Positions 17,618-26,431 of a stretch of DNA of 64,000 bases are shown here, piece after piece. Position 1 is the stretch's first letter. Each line of letters begins with the position of its first letter. The notes under the pieces were generated by a model, which did not search any database, had not been told where the DNA came from, and saw only the letters and a program-made list of their open reading frames with translations. This DNA comes from Myxococcus stipitatus (GTDB lineage Bacteria > Myxococcota > Myxococcia > Myxococcales > Myxococcaceae). The stretch spans positions 248,001 to 312,000 of the forward strand of contig NZ_JAKCFI010000003.1 in NCBI RefSeq assembly GCF_021412625.1, in the 5' to 3' direction. A program made the translations under genes and the position numbers.

Positions 17618-18786
17618 GACGAGACCCCCACAAGTTCTCCACAGTCATGCGAGGGGGCCTTGGCCCTGGCGCCGGAGCCGAGCCAGCTTCGAGCCGCGCC
17701 GGGGCGGGGTGGCTTGCCGAGCATGCGCGCGACGAGGAAGAGCGCGAAGCGCCACCGGGCCCGCCGCCGTCGCACGGCGGACTCGTCCCCCGCGCACCAC
17801 TGGCGCAGCGTCTCGAAGCCCCACTCCGTCCCCAGGCGCATGATGGGACGGAAGAGGAGCGCGTCCAACAGGGCGCCCAGCGCGCCGTGGCGCGTCTGGT
17901 AGTCGAAGACCGTCTTGAAGAACGTCCCCTCGGGGCGGCGCTCGTAGAGCCAGATGCCGCGTCCCCGCAGGATGGGACTGAGCGGGTGCTCCGACCCGAA
18001 CTCGAAGCTGGAGCGCGCCAGCGGGGTGTTGGCGAGGTAGCGGCCCCAGCCGGTGATTTCGACGCCGAAGCCCAGCCGCGTGCGGTAGTCCATGAGGCGC
18101 AAGCCCCGGGCGTCGCGCTCCGGCAGGTAGCGGATGGAGGTGAAGCGCACGTCCCAGGCCGTGTGCAGGTCGGGGTCCTGCGTGCGCTCCCAGACGCACT
18201 CGACGGGCGCGGGCAGGAGGACCTCCGCCACGATGCGACGACGCCAAGGCGCGAGCGGCGGGGACGCGCGCCCCGTCCCGGAGGTCCTCCACCGGACCAG
18301 GTCGTGGACGAAGGCGACCAGCGCCCCCAACCCCATGAGGTTCATCGCGGCGCGGAGCGCCACGGGCACCGCGGGTGGCTCCAGGCGCACGCCCGTGGGC
18401 AGCGCGCGGTCCGGCCACACCGCGTGGAAGGTGGCCATGAGGTAGAGGCCGACGAGCACGCTGAGCAGCACGTGCATGAGGTACTCGGCCGGGAAGACGC
18501 CCCCCAGCGCGGCGCGGCTGCGTCGCTCCTCCCAGACGTCCGCGAAGGCGATGAAGACGTCCAGCGCGTAGAGCAGCGCGAGCGCCGCCAGGGCCCCTCC
18601 CTGGGGCCGCAGGTTCGCCACCCAGAGGAACTGGAGGGCGTAGACGAGGTGACGCGCCGTGTGCCAGAGGACCTCGCGCCGGCACTCGGGGCGCTCCATC
18701 AGCCGTCCCCGCACCCCGTGGAAGTAGACGACGTCGAAGGCACCCAGCAGGCCGATGACGAGCAGCAGGTAGAAGGCGACGGTCAT
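17614..18786 (-). CDS. Membrane protein with SRPBCC/START-like domain
   Basis: Starting at 18786 (MTVAFYLLLVIGLLGAFD), the 390-residue product has about four to five transmembrane helices in the first 190 residues. One is preceded by a loop with an HxxxH-like HTARHLVYALQF. A soluble domain follows (about 205-345) that opens RRRIVAEVLLPAPVECVW and continues TAWDVRFTSIRYLPERDARG. This is the polyketide-cyclase/START pattern that encloses hydrophobic ligands. The tail is basic. The gene overlaps the start of the DUF4166-like gene by four bases. A 9-bp inverted repeat lies about 90-130 bases upstream and may be its operator. Function beyond a likely role with hydrophobic molecules at the inner membrane cannot be stated. 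Confidence 0.65.
   Translation of the reverse strand: MTVAFYLLLVIGLLGAFDVVYFHGVRGRLMERPECRREVLWHTARHLVYALQFLWVANLRPQGGALAALALLYALDVFIAFADVWEERRSRAALGGVFPAEYLMHVLLSVLVGLYLMATFHAVWPDRALPTGVRLEPPAVPVALRAAMNLMGLGALVAFVHDLVRWRTSGTGRASPPLAPWRRRIVAEVLLPAPVECVWERTQDPDLHTAWDVRFTSIRYLPERDARGLRLMDYRTRLGFGVEITGWGRYLANTPLARSSFEFGSEHPLSPILRGRGIWLYERRPEGTFFKTVFDYQTRHGALGALLDALLFRPIMRLGTEWGFETLRQWCAGDESAVRRRRARWRFALFLVARMLGKPPRPGAARSWLGSGARAKAPSHDCGELVGVSS
17631..17644. repeat. 14-bp direct repeat, copy 1
   Basis: CAAGTTCTCCACAG occurs here, inside the 3-prime end of the SRPBCC gene, and again exactly at 18938-18951. It contains TTCTCCACA, one base from a DnaA box. Confidence 0.5.
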
Positions 18787-18875
18787 GCCCGCCCGCCTGT
18801 GCAACGGCGCGGCCAGGGGTGGGGAGGGGCCAAGTCCTCGATTCGTCGGGCGCCGCCGCGCTCGGGGGACGGTGA

Positions 18876-18916
18876 CTGTCAACGCGGGTGGACAGCGCGG
18901 TGTGCGCCGTTGACAG
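18876..18916. promoter_or_regulatory. 9-bp inverted repeat upstream of the SRPBCC gene
   Basis: CTGTCAACG (18876-18884) and its exact reverse complement CGTTGACAG (18908-18916) are separated by 23 bases in the region upstream of the start at 18786. The two half-sites are spaced about three helical turns centre to centre, which suits a dimeric regulator. No clear minus-10 box follows. Confidence 0.4.
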
Positions 18917-18937
18917 CGCCGCTCGCGAAGCTCCCCC

Positions 18938-18951
18938 CAAGTTCTCCACAG
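18938..18951. repeat. 14-bp direct repeat, copy 2
   Basis: This is an exact copy of CAAGTTCTCCACAG at 17631-17644, in the non-coding gap between the DUF429 gene and the SRPBCC gene. The two copies bracket most of the SRPBCC gene. Confidence 0.5.
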
Positions 18952-18973
18952 GCCGGTCCGTGTGGCCGACCTC

Positions 18974-19744
18974 TCACGATGCGTCCAGGTGGAGGATGCG
19001 TCCCTCGCGCAGCCCGCCCCGCGCGTCCACGGTGAGCGGGGTTCCCACGACCGTCACCCGCCGCGGCGCGGTCCGCGTCAGCCAGCCGAGCCAGGCGCAC
19101 GCCGCCGCGTCGAGCTGGTCGTGCGTGGGCAGCGCTCCGGTGGGGAAGGTCAGGCCCTGGGCCTCGAGGGCCTCCCGGCGCCACTCACGGCCCTCGCGCG
19201 AGGCCTTCCTGGCGAGTCGCGGCGCTCCGAGCCTCCGCCACACCGCGCCTGGAAAGGCCTCGAACAGGCGGGCCTCGCCCACCGTCGTCGCGTCCACGTC
19301 CAGCAGGGGGACTCCGCCACGCGCGCGCAGCGCGGCGAACAGCAGCACGCTCCCCCGGATGAAGCCGCTGAAGGGGAGGCCCGGCGCGGGCAGCTCGTCC
19401 GGGGTCCGACCAGGGGCTCTCAGCAGGCGCTCCGACTCGCGGACCCGGGCACCCGGCCTGGCCAACGCGTGGGGCCCGTCCACCACGACCACGTCCCGCG
19501 CGCCCACCGGGAACGCGGCCACCAGCGCCTCCGGCGTCAGCCCCCCGTCCACCGTCGGTCCGGGCCAGCGCCGCTGGTCGAAGGTCACTCGACCTCCCAG
19601 GTCCAGTCGGGCTTCATCCACCGCCCGGGGCATTCGGGCATGCGGGTCCGTCAAATCCCAGCCGATGAAGCGCAAGGGCGGCCTCCCACGCGTCACCTGG
19701 CGAGGCCTCCCGCCGCGCCGCCAGGTCGGACGCGCGTGCGTCAT
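18974..19744 (-). CDS. DUF429 family protein (RNase H-like fold)
   Basis: The 256-residue product has the DUF429 arrangement: an opening strand with an acidic residue (LRFIGWDLTDP, about residue 26), an internal VVVVDGPHAL strand with Asp, a Ser/Phe-rich loop (GLPFSGFIRGSVLL), a PLLDVDATTVGEARLFEAFPG segment that matches the family E..P region, and the C-terminal helix HDQLDAAACAWLGW. The family is predicted to be RNase H-like nucleases, but the substrate is not known. Nothing around it points to a mobile element. Confidence 0.7.
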   Translation of the reverse strand: MTHARPTWRRGGRPRQVTRGRPPLRFIGWDLTDPHARMPRAVDEARLDLGGRVTFDQRRWPGPTVDGGLTPEALVAAFPVGARDVVVVDGPHALARPGARVRESERLLRAPGRTPDELPAPGLPFSGFIRGSVLLFAALRARGGVPLLDVDATTVGEARLFEAFPGAVWRRLGAPRLARKASREGREWRREALEAQGLTFPTGALPTHDQLDAAACAWLGWLTRTAPRRVTVVGTPLTVDARGGLREGRILHLDAS

Positions 19745-20207
19745 GAGTCACGCGTCATGTGTCATGGACTGGCACGCGAAGCGCGAGAGAAGAATGGGCC
19801 TCGCTGTCAATCATCCCGCACGGACAAAATGCGAGGCCCTCCCGTACAGGTGGTGAATCGGACCCGCCGAGAGGGGCCCCCGGCATCCGGCCTGTCACGG
19901 CACCCCCCGGAGCACCGACCCTGCGGGTGGACATGCACCGTGTACCCGATATTCTTCCGCCATCGTTGCGTTGAAAGACGTGGACGTGTTCCACCTTGCC
20001 CACGCGAGGCCCGCCCGGGACGCACCCCCTTGGTCCCGGCGCTTGTGTGGAAGGAGTGCGGTTGCCCGGGCGACCTTGGAGGTCCGGCGTGCGGCGGCTC
20101 CGTTGCATCGTGGGGGGTCTGCTCGGGCCCCGGGGGAAGAGACATCCCTGGGGCCCGAGTTACCTCGTTCTCACTGACCTCGCCAAGGTCGTACCCTCAC
20201 CGTGCCT
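19745..20207. other. 463-bp gene-free interval
   Basis: No credible gene is present: readings in this interval are short, Pro/Arg-rich and lack ribosome sites. It holds a 9-bp inverted repeat (GGGCCTCGC at 19796-19804 and GCGAGGCCC at 19831-19839, 26-base loop) just upstream of the DUF429 start. It also holds a strong GC hairpin (20122-20159) that probably terminates the membrane-protein gene ending at 20208. Confidence 0.6.
20122..20159 (-). terminator. GC-rich hairpin downstream of the membrane-protein gene
   Basis: CTCGGGCCCC and GGGGCCCGAG form a perfect 10-bp stem with an 18-base loop, about 50 bases beyond the stop at 20208. No U-tract follows. Confidence 0.5.
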
Positions 20208-21704
20208 TCAGGCATCTTCCTCCGCGAAGGAGAGGATGAGCGCGGGCTCGTCCTCGAGCCGCTTCGCGAGCAGCTCCTCGGCCAGCGCGGGCAGGGGCCA
20301 GCGCTCCAGGGCCGTCTTCTGGAACTGGAGGAGCGCGTCATCCAGCTCCCGCAGCCGCGCCAGCGCCCGCGCCCGCCCGTCCTCGTCGCCCATGGCGTCC
20401 GCGCCGTCGACCATGAGCCGCAGGCCCGTCATCCGCTCCACCCGCGTGGTCTGACGCGCCATCGCCGCGCCAATGGCGTGGGCGACGCGGCCCAGGCGCT
20501 TGCGCTGCGCGGATGACTGGGGGCGGCCATCGCCCAGCAGCCGCTCCCGCAGCAGCCGCGTCCCGTCCTCCCGCAGCCCCCGCGAGGCCACCTCCCACGC
20601 CGTGGCGGGGAGGTCCGGCATCGTCACGTCCTTCAGCAGCTCGCGCGTGCGCCGGTAGTGCTCCTCGAAGGACGTCTCCCGCCACGCCGGCAGCGCCGCC
20701 ACCCGCTCCAACGCGGCGAGGTCCGCCGCGCGCAGGGGCTGCTCGGGGGGGATGTTTCCCAGTACCCGTTGCAGCTGGATTCGCATCGACGTCGGGTGCG
20801 CGGCCGCCAGCGCCACCAGCTTCTCGTGGAAGGTCCGCCGCGCCGTGGCCCGGACGGACTCCGGGAGCACCTCGCCCCTCAGCGTGTCCATCGCCGCCAG
20901 GACGTCATGGGGGTCCTCGAGCCGGGGGAACTGCTGGAGCAGGAACAGGGCCTGGGTCTCGTTGGGCTCGGACATGCTGAGGACCACCAGCCGGCGCACC
21001 TCGTCCGAGGCCACGTCCCGCCAGGCATTCCAGCGCCAGAGGTCCCCCTTCGGGTCGATCTCCGGGAGCGTGGCGCCCGGCAGCAGGCCGCTCTCCCGGA
21101 AGTCGGGGCGCCCCAGCTTCGTCCACGCGTCGCGGAAGCTCGTCAGCGGCGAGGTGCCCGGCTCCCGTCGCCGCTGGCGCAGCGCCTCGAGGAGGTCGAT
21201 TTCGGGGCTCCGCACCAGGACCTTTTCGTCCAGCTCCTCCAGGGCGGCGCTCGCGCTCGCGTCACGGCCTTCCGCCAACGCGAGACAGACCTTGAGGAGG
21301 AGCGCGGGGGGACAGCCGGGATACCAGCGGAAGACCTCGTCCAGGGCCGCGCGCGCTTCCTTCCCATGGCCCTGGTGGGTGGCCCGCGCGGCGGTCTCCA
21401 GGAAGCGCATCGCCGCCCCGTTGCCGCTGTAGCTGGCGAGGCGGGCCTCCTTGCTCCAGTGACGGAAGCGCTTCTGTACCGGGGGCGCCTGCTTCGCGAC
21501 GTCGACGGAGGACCGCTGGTCACCGCGCGGCGCCTGCTCCGACACCTTTACCGGCACCTGTCGTCCGACGCGGAAGTAGAGGGCTCCCCCCGCGGCGAGC
21601 GCCACCACCAGCCCCACGCCGCTCCAGACCGACGCCTTGCGCCCCGCCCTCTCCGCGTTCTCGGAGGAGAGGGAGGGAGGCCGAGCGGGGTTCGGGTCCT
21701 TCAT
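20208..21704 (-). CDS. Single-pass membrane protein with large helical domain
   Basis: From MKDPNPARPP (21704) the 498-residue product has a short cytoplasmic N terminus and one transmembrane helix (about residues 26-46, SGVGLVVALAAGGALYFRVG). A long, mostly helical exported domain follows. Repeated Ala/Leu/Arg helices (ATHQGHGKEARAALDEVFRW and similar) look TPR-like between about 100 and 200. No family or catalytic residue is recognised. It is 143 bases downstream of the GIN-domain gene on the same strand. A scaffold role in the envelope is plausible but unproven. Confidence 0.6.
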   Translation of the reverse strand: MKDPNPARPPSLSSENAERAGRKASVWSGVGLVVALAAGGALYFRVGRQVPVKVSEQAPRGDQRSSVDVAKQAPPVQKRFRHWSKEARLASYSGNGAAMRFLETAARATHQGHGKEARAALDEVFRWYPGCPPALLLKVCLALAEGRDASASAALEELDEKVLVRSPEIDLLEALRQRRREPGTSPLTSFRDAWTKLGRPDFRESGLLPGATLPEIDPKGDLWRWNAWRDVASDEVRRLVVLSMSEPNETQALFLLQQFPRLEDPHDVLAAMDTLRGEVLPESVRATARRTFHEKLVALAAAHPTSMRIQLQRVLGNIPPEQPLRAADLAALERVAALPAWRETSFEEHYRRTRELLKDVTMPDLPATAWEVASRGLREDGTRLLRERLLGDGRPQSSAQRKRLGRVAHAIGAAMARQTTRVERMTGLRLMVDGADAMGDEDGRARALARLRELDDALLQFQKTALERWPLPALAEELLAKRLEDEPALILSFAEEDA

Positions 21705-21847
21705 GGGATGGATGCTCCGACGCGAGGGGGGAGCCTCATTCCAATAGGCCGCCCCACGCCTCGGCAAGGCGGGTCGCGTGAGGACCGGACTGTGTCCTTC
21801 CCCACCCACGCTCCAAGTATGGAGCGGACGTCACGCGCGGACGCGCG

Positions 21848-22585
21848 TCAGGCGTCGTTCCCGAAGAGCACCTCGGTGCCGCCGCTCGCCTGCACCTGCG
21901 TCCGGGGCGGGCGCGAGCCACACTGGATGGTGGAGCCACCCGAGCCCTGGACGGACAGGCTGCTGGAGGGGTTCGCCTCCACGCGCGAGCCGCCGCTGGC
22001 CTCGACCTCCAGCTCTTTCAGTCCCTTCAGGTCCATCGCCTTCACCACGGCGCCACCGCTGGCCTCGACCTCGAGTTCCCTCGCGCGCCCATCCAGCGTG
22101 ACGGTGCCGCCGCCGCTGGCCTCGACCTCCACCTTCGAGGCGTCCACGCCCCGGACCAACAGGGTGGCGCCACCGCTGGCCTGGGCGCCGAACTCGTTCT
22201 CGGACGTCACCTCCGCCTCCACGCGGCTGCCACCGCTGGCTCCGATTTCCTCGAAGTGCGGGTTGGAGACGTAGACGCGGACCTTGCTGCCATTGAAGGA
22301 GTTGCCGTTGAACGGGCCGCCCTTGCGGTCCACCTCCGTGCGCAGCGTCCCGTCCTTGACGACGAAGCGCAGGCGGGACAGCAGCTCCTGGGGGCCCTCC
22401 ACGCGGACGGACTTGGGGCCCACCTTCACCTTGGCCTGGATGCCCTGGCCCACGGAGACGCTGTCGAAGTCGGAGACCTCGCGGACCTCGCCCTTCTGGG
22501 CGGCGTCGTTCGTCGCCTCCGCGTGGGCGGCGCCGCCAGTGAGCAGCAGGAACGGGACGAGCAAGGACATGCGGGCGGTCTTCAT
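21848..22585 (-). CDS. GIN-domain (DUF2807-like) secreted protein
   Basis: The 245-residue product has a signal peptide (SLLVPFLLLTGGAAHAEA) and then a repetitive beta-helix of the GIN/DUF2807 (auto-transporter adhesin head-like) type. FDSVSVGQGIQAKVKVG matches the usual family opening (F..I.v...f.v.i..g). The strands from residue 100 on carry a repeated E(A/I)SGG or ASGG turn about every 19-22 residues (IGASGGSRVE, EASGGGTVT, EASGGAVV, EASGGSRVE, QGSGGSTI, QASGGTEV). That regular turn marks each coil of the solenoid. Members are periplasmic or surface proteins of unknown function. The short C terminus ends the solenoid without an anchor. Confidence 0.82.
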   Translation of the reverse strand: MKTARMSLLVPFLLLTGGAAHAEATNDAAQKGEVREVSDFDSVSVGQGIQAKVKVGPKSVRVEGPQELLSRLRFVVKDGTLRTEVDRKGGPFNGNSFNGSKVRVYVSNPHFEEIGASGGSRVEAEVTSENEFGAQASGGATLLVRGVDASKVEVEASGGGTVTLDGRARELEVEASGGAVVKAMDLKGLKELEVEASGGSRVEANPSSSLSVQGSGGSTIQCGSRPPRTQVQASGGTEVLFGNDA

Positions 22586-22677
22586 GGCGGGCTCCCAGTG
22601 GGGAGGGCCCGGGTGGGCCCTGTCATGCTCCGCCTACGTCCGGACACCGGGGGCGATTGCCTCCCCCCGTGCCGCCG

Positions 22678-25227
22678 CTACTGGGAGAGCATCTCCAGGG
22701 GCATGCGCACGGTGGTGGTCTCACCGGACTTGATGTCCACCGGCAGCGCGAGCGCCTTGCCGCCTTCCGCCATGAGCTTCAGGTTGTGCTTCCCCGGCGG
22801 CAGGCTCACCTTGGAGAGGGGCGTGTCCCCGAGCGACCGGCCGCCCAGGAACACCTTGGCGGTCGGCTCGGTGGACAGCGAGAGGAAGCCCGGCTCGCCC
22901 GAGGCGCCCTGGGACTCCTCCGCCGCGTCCTGGCCACGCGCCTTGCCGCGCCGGGTCGTCGCCACGCGGGACTTCTTGGTGGCCTGCCGGGGCTCGTCGG
23001 CCTCGGGCTCGGAGGGCTCGCCCTGGGCGGTCGCCGGGCCCGGGTCTCCCTCGGGGGCGGGCGTCTCCTCGCCGGGGGACGTGGTGGGGGCCGGCGCCGC
23101 TGGAGCGTCGTCCTGGGCCACCTGGGGTGGAGCCGGGGTGGGCGCGGCCTCGACCGGGCGGGGCACGGGCGGGGGAGTGGGCGCCGGCGTGGGCGTCGTC
23201 CCCGTCGCGCGCGCGGGCGGTGGGGAGCCCGGTGGGGGAGCCTTCGGCTCGTCGTTCGTCAGCGACGACAGCCAGCCGGAGACGAGGCCCTTGTCGAGGC
23301 CCAACGCCACCATCGTCGTCCCCAGGGCGAGCGCGACGAGGACCCCCGCGACGGCCACCATCCAGCCGCCCGAGGAGCTCCGAATCGCGTCGACCCCGGC
23401 CTGCGTCGCCGCGCTGTGGGAGCGGTCGTCGTCGGGCATCGCGTCCCTGCGCCGCGTGTCCTGGAACGTGCGGGCGGGGCGGGTGGTGACCTCCACCTCG
23501 CTGGACGCGGGCAGCTGCGCTTGCGTGCGACGTCGTGCCGGGGCGGCGGGGCGGCGGCCGGCGCCGGCCTGGGAGGCCTCCGAGGGGGCGACAGGCATGC
23601 GCACCATGGCCGTCTGGTCGTGCCGCTCTGGAGGCGCGGGAGGGGGCGGCGCGGCGCGTGGCACGTCCACGCTGCCGCGACCCCGGGACTTCACCTCGGA
23701 GCGGGAGGGCTCCTCCGGTGGAGGGGGCGGCGGCGCACGCTGCGGGACGGCCACCACGGCGCGCACGGTGTGCTCCGGGGGGAGCGCGGCCCTGGCGGGC
23801 TGGGTGCGGGCGGTGTGCGTCAGGTCCGGGTCGGACGAGGTGGAGGACGAGACGGGAGGCGGCGGCCGCACCGAGTCGGAGGTCGCCGCGCGCGCGCCCA
23901 GTCGCTTCTGGGGCGTGGAGAGCACGGCCTTGCGAGACACGGGCTCGGCCTCCACGGGCGGTGGAGGCGGCGTGCTGGCGGCGGGCTGGTGGGTGGTGGT
24001 CGCGCGCCGGGGTGAGGTGGACGCGGCCGACTTCGCCGAGGTGGGCGGCGGGGAGGTGGGCTTCGCCGCGGGCGCTGGGGGAGGGGGGCTGGTGGGCTTC
24101 GGTGGCGGTGGCGTGGACGCGCGCCGGGGAGCGGTGGGCTCCGGAGGTGGGCCGCCATTGGCGGTGGGCGGCTCGCCGTCGCCGCTCAGGGACAGCATGT
24201 GCGCCAGGTTCGTCTCGCCCGTCGTGTCGCCGGACGAGGAGGGCCCGCTCATGAGGAGCTGTCGCGTCTGCTCCCGGCGGTCCGCGAAGAGGCGGCGCAT
24301 CACCTCGGCGCTCTGCTCGGGGTGCCAGATGAGGGGGCCCACCGCGCGCTCCAGGGCGCGGGCGAACTCCAGCGTGGTGGCGTAGCGGTCCTCGCGCTTG
24401 CGCGACAGCGCGCGCAGGACGATGGCGTCCAGCTCCGGCGGCACCTGCTTGTTGGTGCGCGACGGCGCCGCCACCTCGCAGCGCAGCACCGCGTTCATCA
24501 TCGCCTCGGCCTGCTTCGCGTAGAACAACCGCATGCCGGTGAGCAGCTCGTGCAGCACGACGCCCAGGCTGAACAGGTCGCTGCGCGCGTCGAGCGGATC
24601 CCCCATGATCTGCTCGGGCGACATATAGCCGCTGGTGCCCTTCACCATGCCCACCGCGGTGCGGCTGGCGCGCGCCAGGCTCTTGGCGATGCCGAAGTCC
24701 AACAGCTTGGTGACGCCCTCGTACGTCACCATGATGTTCTTCTCCGCCACGTCCCGGTGGATGACGGGCGAGGGGTTGCCGAGCGGATCCGTGAAGGTGT
24801 GCGCGTAGTGCAGCGCCACCGCGGTGTCGCGCACCGACATGAGGCTGAAGCCCATGGGGATGGGGAGGTTGGCCTGGCGGCACGCGCGCGCCACCTCCAC
24901 CAACGTCGCGCCCGGCACGAACTCCATGGCCAGGAAGAGCTCGCCCTCGGCGATGTCCAGGTCGAACACCTGGGCGATGTGCGGGTGGTTGAACGCGGCC
25001 GTCACCTTGGCCTCGTCCAGGAACATCCGGATGAACTCCTCCTCGCCCCGGATGTCCGGCAGGATTTGCTTCAACACCACCAGCTTGCGGAAGCCCGCGA
25101 GCCCACGCTGCGACGCGAGGAAGATCTCCGCCATCCCGCCCGTGGACAGGCGGCTGAGAACCTCGTACTTGCCCAGCGACCGGCCCCTGTTGGCATCCGG
25201 CGAGAGCTGCAGCGTCGTCCCACTCAT
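22678..25227 (-). CDS. Membrane-anchored Ser/Thr protein kinase with PEGA domain
   Basis: The 849-residue protein has a Hanks kinase domain (about 16-290) with [17 protein letters not shown], catalytic loop [18 protein letters not shown] and GYMSPEQI. A very long Pro/Ala/Arg-rich linker (about 340-610) precedes a transmembrane helix ([20 protein letters not shown], about 625). A second Pro-rich spacer leads to a C-terminal PEGA domain (about 775-849, [19 protein letters not shown]). The kinase faces the cytoplasm and PEGA the periplasm, so it may relay envelope signals. It is a close paralogue of the kinase at 10889-12670, sharing HRDVA(E/Q)KN, the helix and the PEGA tail. An imperfect GC hairpin lies just after its stop. 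Confidence 0.92.
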   Translation of the reverse strand: MSGTTLQLSPDANRGRSLGKYEVLSRLSTGGMAEIFLASQRGLAGFRKLVVLKQILPDIRGEEEFIRMFLDEAKVTAAFNHPHIAQVFDLDIAEGELFLAMEFVPGATLVEVARACRQANLPIPMGFSLMSVRDTAVALHYAHTFTDPLGNPSPVIHRDVAEKNIMVTYEGVTKLLDFGIAKSLARASRTAVGMVKGTSGYMSPEQIMGDPLDARSDLFSLGVVLHELLTGMRLFYAKQAEAMMNAVLRCEVAAPSRTNKQVPPELDAIVLRALSRKREDRYATTLEFARALERAVGPLIWHPEQSAEVMRRLFADRREQTRQLLMSGPSSSGDTTGETNLAHMLSLSGDGEPPTANGGPPPEPTAPRRASTPPPPKPTSPPPPAPAAKPTSPPPTSAKSAASTSPRRATTTHQPAASTPPPPPVEAEPVSRKAVLSTPQKRLGARAATSDSVRPPPPVSSSTSSDPDLTHTARTQPARAALPPEHTVRAVVAVPQRAPPPPPPEEPSRSEVKSRGRGSVDVPRAAPPPPAPPERHDQTAMVRMPVAPSEASQAGAGRRPAAPARRRTQAQLPASSEVEVTTRPARTFQDTRRRDAMPDDDRSHSAATQAGVDAIRSSSGGWMVAVAGVLVALALGTTMVALGLDKGLVSGWLSSLTNDEPKAPPPGSPPPARATGTTPTPAPTPPPVPRPVEAAPTPAPPQVAQDDAPAAPAPTTSPGEETPAPEGDPGPATAQGEPSEPEADEPRQATKKSRVATTRRGKARGQDAAEESQGASGEPGFLSLSTEPTAKVFLGGRSLGDTPLSKVSLPPGKHNLKLMAEGGKALALPVDIKSGETTTVRMPLEMLSQ

Positions 25228-25332
25228 CGGAAGACGGTCAATCTACACCGTCACCCGGACGTACGCGAAAGCCAGGGGGGCACAAAATTGCCAGGAATCA
25301 CCACATCGCGTTCTCGACCCGTGAGGGTGGGT

Positions 25333-25731
25333 TCAATCCTCGGACCCGGCGTGTTGCCCGGGTGGGGTGGTGGGGAGCGTGGAGGCCAGGGCGTTGAGCA
25401 GGCGCAGGTCGGAGGCGGACAGGCCGCGCAGCGTGCGACGCAGGTGCTCGAGGGCGGGGGGCTCGGGGCGGACGCGTGGGGGTGGGCGCTTGCGACCCGG
25501 GGGTGTCTCGATGGTGGCGTCGAGGGCGAGCAGGTCGTGCGGTGGGACGCGGAGCACGGTGCACAGGCCGCGCAGCGTGTGGATGCTCGGGAGCATGTGT
25601 CCGCGCTCGAGGCGCGCGTAGACCTCGCGGGCCACGCCCAGCTTCTGGGCGACGTCCGCCTGGGTCAGCCCCAGGCTCCTGCGGGCCGCGCGCGCGGACT
25701 GGCCCAGGTGGATTCCAAGCTCGGTCTTCAT
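25333..25731 (-). CDS. XRE-family transcriptional regulator
   Basis: The start is set at MKTELGIHLG (25731), which gives a 132-residue protein with a helix-turn-helix at residues about 8-62: AARRSLGLTQADVAQKLGV, then REVYARLERGHMLPSIHTL. This is the Cro/C1 pattern (LTQ..VA..LGV....ε.R.ERG...PS..TL). The remaining half has a basic Pro-rich linker and a short helix pair (LEHLRRTLRGLSASDLRLLN), perhaps for dimerisation. Target genes are unknown. The nearest candidates are the membrane protein upstream and the PEGA kinase downstream. Confidence 0.85.
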   Translation of the reverse strand: MKTELGIHLGQSARAARRSLGLTQADVAQKLGVAREVYARLERGHMLPSIHTLRGLCTVLRVPPHDLLALDATIETPPGRKRPPPRVRPEPPALEHLRRTLRGLSASDLRLLNALASTLPTTPPGQHAGSED

Positions 25732-25813
25732 GACGAGGGCCCACCATATTCCGCGCGACGCGCGGGACGCACGCTCCGTGCTGAAAAGCATGCGTCGCAC
25801 GGTATGGGTGGAC

Positions 25814-26260
25814 TCAGGCATGGCCTGGGGACTGGGGGCGCGGCTCGACGAGTCGGCCGCCGAGCCAGGCGCACGGCAGGGCGGTGACGACGAGGGCGAG
25901 GGGGTACCAGGTGGGGCCGAACTCGGGGCCCTTGCCCCAGGTGGCCACGGCGCCCAGGAGCGCGAGCGTCATGCCGATGCCGCCGAGGACGAGGGCATGG
26001 CGCAGGGGCTGGTGGCGCGCCAGCCGGGCGGTGAGGGCGCAGGCGCCGACGGTGAAGACGAGGCGATAGGCCAGGGCGAGGCCGAAGAGGGCGTCGGGCA
26101 TGGGCTGGCCCAGGGGAGGGAAGACGCCGGTGGCGTGGAGCACGGCGTCGGTGGCGGAGGCGAGGACGACGTTGGCGAGGAGCCCGGCGAGGATGGCGCC
26201 GGCGCTGGGGAGCAGGCGGTTGCGGGGGGACTGCGGGTGCATCGTGAGCGCGTGCGTCAT
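25814..26260 (-). CDS. Small four-helix membrane protein
   Basis: The ATG at 26260 has GAGG six bases upstream. The 148-residue product shows four hydrophobic segments: SAGAILAGLLANVVLASATD, FGLALAYRLVFTVGACALTA, HALVLGGIGMTLALLGAVA and YPLALVVTALPCAWLGG. No family is named with confidence. It resembles small integral-membrane proteins of unknown function common in soil bacteria. It reads in the same direction as the XRE regulator 80 bases downstream and may share its transcript. Confidence 0.65.
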   Translation of the reverse strand: MTHALTMHPQSPRNRLLPSAGAILAGLLANVVLASATDAVLHATGVFPPLGQPMPDALFGLALAYRLVFTVGACALTARLARHQPLRHALVLGGIGMTLALLGAVATWGKGPEFGPTWYPLALVVTALPCAWLGGRLVEPRPQSPGHA

Positions 26261-26319
26261 GGCGTGCCTCGGGAGGTGGATGAGTGGGGCTTCACCTCCA
26301 GGTCGGAGCCGGGCGCGAG

Positions 26320-26344
26320 GGCTCGACATGGGCCGTGATTTTTT
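26320..26344 (+). terminator. Hairpin with T6 tract in a divergent spacer
   Basis: GGCTC (26320-26324) pairs with GGGCC (26330-26334, one G-U) around a five-base loop. Four bases later come six T (26339-26344). It lies about 90 bases upstream of the plus-strand gene at 26432, so it could attenuate that gene or block incoming antisense RNA. Confidence 0.35.
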
Positions 26345-26431
26345 CTTGGGGAAGGGTTTCTGGCCGGTTGGACAGAGGGGGTGGGGAGTGCCCAGACTCG
26401 CGGCGGCTGGCGCGGTGGGGAGGGCACGACG

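Noticed and set aside
19755-20145. Several overlapping short readings between the DUF429 gene and the membrane-protein gene
   Set aside because: They lack ribosome sites and family features, overlap one another on both strands and are Pro/Arg/Gly-rich, as expected of non-coding high-GC DNA.
25320-25345. GGTTCAATCC, resembling a tRNA T-loop
   Set aside because: The flanking bases do not pair as a T stem, and the site covers the stop codon of the XRE regulator.
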